DNA of 21,943 bases, taken from assembly GCA_964248625.1 (NCBI GenBank), contig CAXTZG010000061.1:1-21943 (forward strand), written 5' to 3'. Positions 7,226 to 17,015 of this stretch are shown one piece after another (position 1 is the first letter of the stretch; each line of letters opens with the position of its first letter). The position numbers and the translations under genes were made by a program. A model generated the notes under the pieces. It saw nothing but the letters and a program-made list of their open reading frames with translations, was not told the DNA's origin and searched no databases. The DNA is from Lichenicola sp964248625. Lineage in GTDB: Bacteria; Pseudomonadota; Alphaproteobacteria; Acetobacterales; Acetobacteraceae.

Positions 7226-7445
7226 TGCGCGCGCCCTTTCAATCGGAGACCTGTCATATCCTGCCGGCCGTCGGATGGAACTCCGGACGTTGCAGTGTGT
7301 TCAAGACGCCACACGCGACCCGATGGTCCATGACGCCGGCATCCGGGTGCCGCCCTGGCGCCCGATGCCCGGCCGTGCTCCGGTTGCCAACAAATTGCCG
7401 CGTTTATCGCGTTGAAGTCGATCTGAAGCCACCATGGAGCTCTTC
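7226..7445. promoter_or_regulatory. Divergent ABC exporter / glycosyltransferase intergenic region
   Basis: This 220-nt gap carries the promoters of two divergent genes. A stem-loop at 7344-7364 pairs CGGGTGCC with GGCGCCCG (7 Watson-Crick pairs and one G-U pair, loop GCCCT), about 80 nt upstream of the glycosyltransferase start. The most AT-rich part is 7384-7412, with TTGCCA, AAATTG and TTTATC, but no pair fits a sigma-70 spacing well. No reading frame here looks coding. Confidence 0.4.
7436..7439 (+). promoter_or_regulatory. Shine-Dalgarno that fixes the glycosyltransferase start at 7446
   Basis: GGAG lies 6 nt before the ATG at 7446, which gives MRIAQIAPL, the typical beginning of the family. 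The ATG at 7434, four codons earlier, has no such site and overlaps this one, so it is probably not used. Confidence 0.65.
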
Positions 7446-8525
7446 ATGCGCATAGCACAGATTGCCCCCCTTCATGAGGCCGTGCCCCCGAAGCTGTATG
7501 GCGGCACGGAGCGCGTGGTGTCGTTCCTGACCGAGGAGCTGGTCGCGCTCGGCCATGACGTGACCCTGTTCGCGAGCGGCGACAGCCTCACCTCGGCCGA
7601 GCTGCATGCGTGCTGGCCGCGCGCCCTGCGGCTCGATCCGGCGATCCGCGACCCGATCGCGCCGCACATGCTGATGATGGAGCAGGTGGCGCGGCGGCTG
7701 GATCAGTTCGACGTGCTGCACTTCCACATGGACTACTGGCCGTTCACCCATTTCAGCCGCCAGCCGACGCCCTTCGTGACCACCATGCACGGCCGGCTGG
7801 ACCTGCCGGAGCTGCAGCCGGTGTTCGACTGCTTCAACAAGGCGCCGGTGGTCTCGATCTCCGACAGCCAGCGTCGTCCGCTGCCGCAGGCCAACTTCGT
7901 CCGCACCGTGCATCACGGGCTGCCGGAGAAGCTGCTGACGCCGCAGGGCAATCCCGACGGCAGCGACCGGACCTACCTGGCGTTCCTGGGGCGGATCTGC
8001 CCGGAGAAAGGCGTCGACAAGGCGATCCGCATCGCGCGCGCCGTCGGCATCCCGCTCAGGATCGCGGCCAAGGTCGACAAGGTCGACGTCGAGTATTTCG
8101 AGCAGGTGATCAAGCCGATGCTGGCCGACGGGCCGCAAGGCAGCGTGGAGCTGATCGGCGAGATCAATGACGGCCAGAAGGCCGGCTTCCTGTCGGGAGC
8201 CCGCGGCCTGCTGATGCCGATCGACTGGCCGGAGCCGTTCGGCCTGGTGATGATCGAGGCGATCGCCTGCGGCACCCCGGTGATCGCGTTCAACCGCGGC
8301 TCGGTGCCGGAAGTGATCGAGGACGGTCTGACCGGCCTGATCGTCGAGGACGAGACCAGCGCGATCGGCGCCATCGCCCGTCTCGACACGCTGAAGCCCG
8401 CCCTGATCCGCAAGCGGTTCGAGACCCGCTTCACGGCCCGCCGGATGGCCAACGACTATCTCGGCATCTACCGCCAGCTCGCCGCCCAGCACCGGCCGTC
8501 GCTGCGGCTCGTCGGCAACGACTAG
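7446..8525 (+). CDS. Glycosyltransferase family 4 (GT-B fold)
   Basis: 359 residues from the ATG at 7446. The N-terminal acceptor domain begins MRIAQIAPL and contains the glycine-rich loop KLYGGTERVVSFLTEEL, as in GT4 enzymes, then DVLHFHMDYW and TTMHGRLD. The C-terminal donor domain starts at YLAFLGRICPEKGVDKAI and carries the E-x7-E nucleotide-sugar motif EPFGLVMIEAIACGTPVIA near 260-278, followed by GSVPEVIEDGLTG. All the main retaining GT4 elements are present. Members transfer a sugar from NDP-sugar to lipids, polysaccharides or small molecules; donor and acceptor cannot be deduced. There is no signal peptide, so it is cytoplasmic or membrane-peripheral. It is divergent from an MsbA-like exporter and lies 10 nt before the 5-oxoprolinase gene, with which it may share a transcript. 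Confidence 0.9.
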   Translation: MRIAQIAPLHEAVPPKLYGGTERVVSFLTEELVALGHDVTLFASGDSLTSAELHACWPRALRLDPAIRDPIAPHMLMMEQVARRLDQFDVLHFHMDYWPFTHFSRQPTPFVTTMHGRLDLPELQPVFDCFNKAPVVSISDSQRRPLPQANFVRTVHHGLPEKLLTPQGNPDGSDRTYLAFLGRICPEKGVDKAIRIARAVGIPLRIAAKVDKVDVEYFEQVIKPMLADGPQGSVELIGEINDGQKAGFLSGARGLLMPIDWPEPFGLVMIEAIACGTPVIAFNRGSVPEVIEDGLTGLIVEDETSAIGAIARLDTLKPALIRKRFETRFTARRMANDYLGIYRQLAAQHRPSLRLVGND

Positions 8526-8535
8526 CCGCGACGCC

Positions 8536-12192
<3,657 letters not shown>

Positions 12193-12204
12193 CGCCCGCC
12201 CGGA

Positions 12205-12678
12205 TCAGCCGTCGAGACGCCGGCGCATCAGCCGGTGCGGCAGCGTCACCTCGAGGAACGGCTCGCCCTCGGCGACGTAGCCCAGCCGCTGGTAGAAGCC
12301 GATCGCGGTGGCGCGCGCCGACAGCCGGACGCCGGTGGCCTGCCGGCGCCGGAGCTCGTCCTCGCCGCGGCGCACCAGCAGGGTGCCGAGGCCACCGCGC
12401 TGCAGGCCGGGCCTGATCGCCATCTGCCGGAGCTTGCCATCGCCGGCGACGTCCGGCGGAACCACCAGCAGCGTGCCGGCGAGCAGCGGGCCCAGCCAGA
12501 GCGCCAGATGCAGCTGGTCCGCTTCCGAGGCGAGCTGGGCGTCGCTGTAGGACAGGGCGAGCGGCGCCCGCAGCACCTGGGTCCGCAGCGCCACCATCTC
12601 GCGCCAGCCAGGGCTGCCCGGCGTTTCGCGGCTGATCCTGGGCGCCGCCGCCTCGCCCGGGCTCGCCGGTTTGCTCAA
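12205..12678 (-). CDS. GNAT-family N-acetyltransferase
   Basis: 157 residues. The acetyl-CoA binding core is visible as MAIRPGLQRGGLGTLLVRRG (motif A, with the pyrophosphate loop QRGGLG), followed by LSARATAIGFYQRLGYVAEG (motif B) and the closing EVTLPHRLMRRRL typical of small soluble GNAT proteins. The N-terminus has LRTQVLRAPLALSYSDAQL, common in an uncharacterised GNAT group. The acetyl acceptor is unknown. The TTG at 12676-12678 is chosen because it overlaps the FKBP stop as TTGA, which fits coupled translation and keeps the conserved N-terminus; the ATG at residue 28 (MVALRT) would start just before that segment and cannot be excluded. It is the last gene of a long minus-strand series and converges with the 5-oxoprolinase gene. 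Confidence 0.82.
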   Translation of the reverse strand: MSKPASPGEAAAPRISRETPGSPGWREMVALRTQVLRAPLALSYSDAQLASEADQLHLALWLGPLLAGTLLVVPPDVAGDGKLRQMAIRPGLQRGGLGTLLVRRGEDELRRRQATGVRLSARATAIGFYQRLGYVAEGEPFLEVTLPHRLMRRRLDG

Positions 12679-13037
12679 CCGAGCGCGAGCAGCTCGACGT
12701 CGAAGATCAGGGTGGCGTTCGGCGGGATCGCCCGGCCGGCGCCGCGGCTGCCATAGCCATGCTCGGGCGGCAGCACCAGGATGCGCCGGCCGCCGACTCG
12801 CATCGTGGCGACGCCCTCGTCCCATCCGGAGATCACCTCGCCGACGCCGAGGGTGAAGCGGAACGGGCTGCCGCGATCGCGCGAGCTGTCGAACTTGGCA
12901 CCCTCCTTGCCGCCCTCGTCGAGCCAGCCGGTATAGTGCACCACCACCGGCCGGCCGGGTGCCGGCTCCGCGCCGGTCCCCGCCACTTCGTCGCGATAGC
13001 GGATGCCGTTCGGCATGGTGATGAAGTCGTCTGACAT
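12675..13037 (-). CDS. FKBP-type peptidyl-prolyl cis-trans isomerase
   Basis: 120 residues forming a single FKBP domain. Active-site pieces are VVHYTGWL, KFDSSRDRG, FRFTLGVGEVISGWDEGV, MRVGGRRILVLPPEHGYG and IPPNATLIFDVELLAL, so the Tyr, Phe-Asp, Trp and second Tyr positions of the catalytic pocket are all there. There is no signal peptide or membrane segment, so this is a cytoplasmic foldase that speeds proline isomerisation in client proteins. The ATG at 13035-13037 has a GGAG Shine-Dalgarno 6 nt upstream (13044-13047). It lies 38 nt downstream of the YihY gene and overlaps the GNAT gene by 4 nt. Size and sequence match the short, stand-alone bacterial FKBPs. Confidence 0.94.
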   Translation of the reverse strand: MSDDFITMPNGIRYRDEVAGTGAEPAPGRPVVVHYTGWLDEGGKEGAKFDSSRDRGSPFRFTLGVGEVISGWDEGVATMRVGGRRILVLPPEHGYGSRGAGRAIPPNATLIFDVELLALG

Positions 13038-13075
13038 GGGATGCTCCGGGGAACGGGCTGCCGGCACGATGCGGG

Positions 13076-14209
13076 TCAGCTCTTGTGGTCGGCCTTGAAC
13101 GCGCCGCGGCTGCCTTTCGGCTGCTCCGGGCCGACGGTGGAGTCGCGGTCGGTCTGCTGCTCGAGCTCGGCATTCAGCTCGGCTCCCATCAGCACCACCA
13201 TCGACGAGATCCAGATCCAGGTCATGAAGCCGATCACCGCGCCGAGCGAGCCGTAGGTCTTGTTGTAGTTGCCGAAGTTGGAGACGTAGAAGGAGAAGCC
13301 GGCGGAAACGAGAACCCAGACGATCGCCGCCGCCCCGCTGCCCCAGCTCACCCACTGCCAGCGCGCCTTGGCCCGGCTCGGGCCGTAGCGATAGATCAGC
13401 GCCAGCGCCCCGGTCAGCACCAGCAGCATGACCGGCCAGCGCGCCAGTTTCAGCAGCGTGTCGGTGAGGCTGCCGAAGCCGATGAAATCCAGCGCGACCG
13501 GCAGCGCCACGACCGCCAGCAGTGCCACGATCAGGAACACGACCGCACCCAGCGTGAAGCTGAGCGAGATCAGCGTCAGCCGGACGAAGGATCGCTGCTC
13601 GCGCTCGTGATAGACCACGTTCAGCGCATCGAACAACGACTTCACGCCGGCATTGGCGCTCCAAAGCGACGTGGCCAGGCCGACGACGGCGCCGAGGCCG
13701 AGCGCCTTGTGGCCGCTGGCGGTGAGTGCCGTGATCTGGCCCTTGATGATGTCGAGCCCGCCGCCGGGCACGATCCCGCCGAGCGCCTTCAGCTGGTCGT
13801 TCAGGCTGGCCGGATCGGTGAACAGGCCATACAGCGAGATCAGGCTGGCGATGGCGGGGAACAGCGCCAGCAGGCCGTAGAAGGTGACGCTGGCCGCTTC
13901 CGCCATCACCCGGTCCGCAGAAAAGCCGGCGGCCATCCGCTTCAGGACGTTCCACCAGCCCGTCGGCGGGATCTCGCCCGGGCTGTCGGCCTCGGCACCT
14001 GTCTGCTTCTCGCCGGGGCCGCTCTCGACCTGGTCCTTCCGGCCGGCCTTCGGCGACGGCTTCGGGCCGCCATCGGCAGCAGGCTCCGACGCGGGCCCGG
14101 CCGATGCGGCCGCCGCGCCGGCCGGGACGGCATCGCGGCGCGGCAGCAGCAGGCCGGCGATGGCGAGGGCCGCCAGGAGGATCGGATTGGGGCGGTCGGC
14201 CTGCGCCAT
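13076..14209 (-). CDS. YihY/BrkB-family inner-membrane protein with long N-terminal extension
   Basis: 377 residues. The YihY/BrkB domain (about 85-355) has the family beginning ADRVMAEAASVTFYGLLALFPAIASL, then SLWSANAGVKSLFDALNVVYHERE, and several hydrophobic segments (near 108-130, 165-180, 205-232, 255-270, 285-305 and 318-345). Its last helix, GFMTWIWISSMVVLMGAELNAE, is the usual end of the domain. Members were once wrongly called ribonuclease BN; the actual role in the inner membrane is not established. Unlike the basic family layout, the first 80 residues hold one short hydrophobic stretch (ILLAALAIAGLLLP) and an Ala/Pro/Gly/Lys-rich, probably disordered linker. The ATG at 14209 has only a weak upstream GAAAG. 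The gene is 65 nt downstream of the M48 protease gene and 38 nt upstream of the FKBP gene. Confidence 0.88.
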   Translation of the reverse strand: MAQADRPNPILLAALAIAGLLLPRRDAVPAGAAAASAGPASEPAADGGPKPSPKAGRKDQVESGPGEKQTGAEADSPGEIPPTGWWNVLKRMAAGFSADRVMAEAASVTFYGLLALFPAIASLISLYGLFTDPASLNDQLKALGGIVPGGGLDIIKGQITALTASGHKALGLGAVVGLATSLWSANAGVKSLFDALNVVYHEREQRSFVRLTLISLSFTLGAVVFLIVALLAVVALPVALDFIGFGSLTDTLLKLARWPVMLLVLTGALALIYRYGPSRAKARWQWVSWGSGAAAIVWVLVSAGFSFYVSNFGNYNKTYGSLGAVIGFMTWIWISSMVVLMGAELNAELEQQTDRDSTVGPEQPKGSRGAFKADHKS

Positions 14210-14274
14210 GCGGATCGGACTTTCGTTGCGACTCTGTCAGCGCGACCGGCCGCGCGAGGTTGCGGCCGACGCCA

Positions 14275-15537
14275 TCAGGCCGCCGCCGGTCCGCCTGCTG
14301 CGAGCAGCTGCGCCACCCGGACCGGCACCGGCGGATGGGTATCGTGCACCAGCGAGAACAGCCGGTCCGGCGTGAGCGTGCTGGCGTTGTCGCGCGCCAG
14401 CCGGGTGAGCGCCGACACCATGGGTGCGGCACCGACCGTCTGGCGCGCGAACTCGTCCGCCTGGAACTCGTGCCGGCGCGAGATCGCGTTGCCGGCGAGG
14501 TTGAGCAGCGGCGACGCCACCGACACCACGAGCCCGGCCAGCAGCAGCCCGATGGCCGGATCGGCGTGGCGGATGCCGAAGCCCGGCAGCAGGCCCGGCT
14601 GGCGCGACAGCCAGCCGATCGCAGCCAGCATCGCGAACAGGGCCGCGATGCCGCGCAGCATGCCGAACAGCGTGTGGCGATGGCGGAAGTGGCCGAGCTC
14701 GTGGGCGATCACCGCCTCGATCTCGTCGGTGCTGTGCGCGTCGAGCAGCGTGTCGAACAGCACGATGCGCTTGGTCGGACCGAAGCCGATGAAATAGGCG
14801 TTGCCGCGGCTGGAGCGGCGCGAGGCGTCCATCTCGAACAGCCCGCCGCTGCGAAAGCCGCAGCGCGCCAGCAGCGCCTCCACCGGGACCGCCACCTCGC
14901 GACGCAGCGGGGTGAAGCGGTTGAACAGCGGGGCGACCAGCCGGACATAGAGGGTGGGCGCTATCAGCATCGCGGCCGTCAGCACCGCCCAGACGGCGAG
15001 CCACCAGGGCACTCCCCACAGGCTCGGCAGCGCCTGCATCGCCCACAGGGTGCCGGCGGCGAGCGGGCCGCCGATCGCCGCCGTCAGCAGCAGCGCGACC
15101 AGGGTGTCGCGCGCGAACAGGCCCGGCGTCTTGCGGTTGAAGCCGAAGCGCTGCTCCAGCACCAGGTCGCGCCACGCGGACAGGGGCAGTGCGACCAGGG
15201 CGGAGGCCAGCCACAGCACGCCGAGGATCACCAGGCTGCGCAGGATCGACGGCGCCATCCGCGCCGACACCAGTCCCGAGACCAGGTCGAGCACCCAGAC
15301 CAGCCCGACGATGCCGACGATCAGGTCGACCGCGCCGGCAACCGCGCCGAAGCGCAGCCGGGCCAGCCCGTAGGCCGCCGCCCGGCGGTGGTCGGCGAGC
15401 GGCACCGTGGCTGCAAAGGCCGCCGGCACGGAGTCGCGATGGAAGCGGATCGCCTCCGACTGGCGGCGCTGCAGCAGGAACTCGATGCCGTGCCACAGCA
15501 CGGACCAGGCGACATAGGCGACCAGCAGCGTCGGCAT
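14275..15537 (-). CDS. M48-family membrane metalloprotease (Ste24/CAAX-protease-like)
   Basis: 420 residues. The N-terminal half is a multi-helix membrane region of the type found before Ste24 proteases, including AWRDLVLEQRFGFNRKTPGLFARD. The catalytic domain has the zinc motif HELGH at about 279-283, a third ligand Glu in RRHEFQADEFA near 357, and the late THPPVPVRVAQL. Two more hydrophobic segments lie between HELGH and the Glu. Relatives cleave prenylated or misfolded membrane proteins from the cytoplasmic side. The ATG at 15537 is preferred over the adjacent GTG at 15540 because GGAGA is 7 nt before it. The gene is followed by YihY and FKBP genes on the same strand. Substrates are unknown; the fold and catalytic motif are clear. 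Confidence 0.92.
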   Translation of the reverse strand: MPTLLVAYVAWSVLWHGIEFLLQRRQSEAIRFHRDSVPAAFAATVPLADHRRAAAYGLARLRFGAVAGAVDLIVGIVGLVWVLDLVSGLVSARMAPSILRSLVILGVLWLASALVALPLSAWRDLVLEQRFGFNRKTPGLFARDTLVALLLTAAIGGPLAAGTLWAMQALPSLWGVPWWLAVWAVLTAAMLIAPTLYVRLVAPLFNRFTPLRREVAVPVEALLARCGFRSGGLFEMDASRRSSRGNAYFIGFGPTKRIVLFDTLLDAHSTDEIEAVIAHELGHFRHRHTLFGMLRGIAALFAMLAAIGWLSRQPGLLPGFGIRHADPAIGLLLAGLVVSVASPLLNLAGNAISRRHEFQADEFARQTVGAAPMVSALTRLARDNASTLTPDRLFSLVHDTHPPVPVRVAQLLAAGGPAAA

Positions 15538-15599
15538 CACGGCGTCTCCGCATCGACCACGATGCCGCTGTCACGCCGCGACCGGGTTATTCCAAGCAA

Positions 15600-15626
15600 A
15601 GTATGGCTTCCCCGGCATCCTGCAAG
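15600..15626 (-). promoter_or_regulatory. Candidate promoter of the M48 protease gene
   Basis: On the minus strand CTTGCA (15626-15621) is followed after 15 nt by CATACT (15605-15600), in the only AT-richer patch of the 100-nt gap. The start of transcription would fall about 50-60 nt before the gene. The CTTG element and CCAT-like -10 resemble a heat-shock sigma-32 promoter loosely, and TTGCAG with TACTTT also gives a poor sigma-70 match, so the class is undecided. Confidence 0.25.
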
Positions 15627-15640
15627 CGCCGGCGCCGGCG
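15627..15640. terminator. 14-bp GC palindrome just after the UbiB-like gene
   Basis: CGCCGGC is followed directly by its reverse complement GCCGGCG, ending one base before the stop codon of the UbiB-like gene (15641-15643). RNA could fold into a short GC stem, but the loop must use part of the palindrome and there is no U-run. It may be a weak 3'-end structure only. Its left end touches the candidate M48 promoter. Confidence 0.3.
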
Positions 15641-17011
15641 TCAGGAAACGCCGAGCAGCGGCGGCACCTTGGCTTCCGACAGAGCGGCTGCCTGTTGCGC
15701 AGCGAGCCTGTCCTTGCTGAAGCCCTCGACGGTCTCGTGATAGAGTCGGTGCCAGTTCATCGACACCTTCAGGCGCAGGAACACGCTGCCCAGGCCCACC
15801 GCCGAGCGGTCGAGCAGCACGAACTCGCGCGGCGGCTGCACGCCGCCGGTCCGCTTCAGGCCGGCATGCACCTTCTCGGCGATGGTGCGGCCGAAGGCGG
15901 GATCGTCGCTTTCCTGGATCGGACGCACGCGGTCCTGCAGCAGCGGCTCGTAGATGAAGCGCGCCCATTCGTTGAGCACCTCCATCGTCTCGCGGCTCAG
16001 GCCGACGAACCCCCAGCTCTCGTAGGCGTGGTAGGCCTGATCGTCGTCGTTGCGTTCGATCGCCTGCTGCAGGTCGATCACGCCCTGCACGAACTGCGGC
16101 CGGAAGATGCGGATGGCGCCGAAGTCGAGCAGGTTGAGGCCGTTGTCTGGCCTGACCTGGAAGTTGCCGAGATGCGGATCGCCGTGGATGACGCCGTAGC
16201 GGTAGAACGGCAGATACCAGGCGCTGAACAACGCGCGCGCCGTCTTTTCGCGCGACTCCATGGTGGGATTGGTGTCCAGGTAGGATTGCAGCGACACGCC
16301 GTCGAGCCAGCTCATGGTCAGCAGCCGTCCGCTCGACAGCTCCTCGATCGGCCTGGGGATGGTGACGTCGCCGTGGCCCGCCAGCATCAGCCGGTAGAGC
16401 CGCAGATGGGCGGCCTCGCGCGTGTAGTCGAGCTCCTCGCGCACCCGCTCGGCCAGCTCCTTGTAGATTTCGCCCGACTGGATCGCGTTGTCGACGCGGT
16501 GATACAGCGCCATGCCGAGACGGAGCTGGCGCAGATCGGCCTCGACGGTGGAGATCATGTCGGGATACTGCAGCTTGCAGGCGACCGGCGTGCCGTCATG
16601 CAGGGTAGCCCGGTGCACCTGGCCGAGGCTCGCGGCCGCGGCGGCATCGCGCTCGAAACTGCCGAACCGCTGCTCCCAGTTCGTTCCGAGTTCGGCTGCC
16701 ATCCGCCTGCGCACGAACGACCAGCCCATCGGCGGCGCGTTGGCCTGCAGATGCGCGAGCTCGTCGGCATATTCCGGCGGCAGCGCATCCGGAATCGTCG
16801 AGAGCAGCTGCGCCACCTTCATCAGCGGGCCCTTCAGCCCGCCGAGAATCGCGCGCAGGTCTTCGGCATGCGCGGTCTTGTCGGTGCGGATGCCGATGCG
16901 CGAGCCGGCCATGCGGGCGGCGATGCCGCCGACCGCGCCCGAGGTGCGGGCGAGACGACGGATCTCGCCAAACACGCTGCTGCCGCGGTCCAGATCCCGA
17001 TCATTTGCCAT
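15641..17011 (-). CDS. ABC1/UbiB (AarF)-family atypical protein kinase-like ATPase
   Basis: 456 residues. ABC1/UbiB proteins are kinase-fold ATPases, often tied to ubiquinone synthesis or lipid handling. Visible elements are the Ala-rich loop AAAAASLGQVHRA (123-135) that replaces the Gly-rich loop of normal kinases, the beta-3 lysine in VACKLQYP (Lys145), the catalytic loop HGDPHLGN (276-283) and the DFG motif (296-298). The family's KxGQ motif appears as KVAQ (65-68) in GPLMKVAQLLSTIPDALPPE. The C-terminus lacks the pair of membrane helices of UbiB proper, so this is probably a soluble paralogue rather than ubiB. The ATG at 17011 lies 4 nt after the PepF stop, with GAGG about 12 nt upstream, pointing to a shared transcript. 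The target is unknown. Confidence 0.88.
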   Translation of the reverse strand: MANDRDLDRGSSVFGEIRRLARTSGAVGGIAARMAGSRIGIRTDKTAHAEDLRAILGGLKGPLMKVAQLLSTIPDALPPEYADELAHLQANAPPMGWSFVRRRMAAELGTNWEQRFGSFERDAAAAASLGQVHRATLHDGTPVACKLQYPDMISTVEADLRQLRLGMALYHRVDNAIQSGEIYKELAERVREELDYTREAAHLRLYRLMLAGHGDVTIPRPIEELSSGRLLTMSWLDGVSLQSYLDTNPTMESREKTARALFSAWYLPFYRYGVIHGDPHLGNFQVRPDNGLNLLDFGAIRIFRPQFVQGVIDLQQAIERNDDDQAYHAYESWGFVGLSRETMEVLNEWARFIYEPLLQDRVRPIQESDDPAFGRTIAEKVHAGLKRTGGVQPPREFVLLDRSAVGLGSVFLRLKVSMNWHRLYHETVEGFSKDRLAAQQAAALSEAKVPPLLGVS

Positions 17012-17015
17012 GATG

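Noticed and set aside
7269..7289. CGTCGGA/TCCGGACG inverted repeat near the ABC exporter start as an operator
   Set aside because: Short, bulged and GC-rich; expected by chance in this base composition.
6101..7333. A 410-residue plus-strand open frame opposite the ABC exporter
   Set aside because: Same shadow composition; the exporter strand has all ABC motifs intact.
14104..15720. A 538-residue plus-strand open frame opposite the M48 protease gene
   Set aside because: His/Arg/Gln-rich shadow of a gene with a clear zinc-protease motif.
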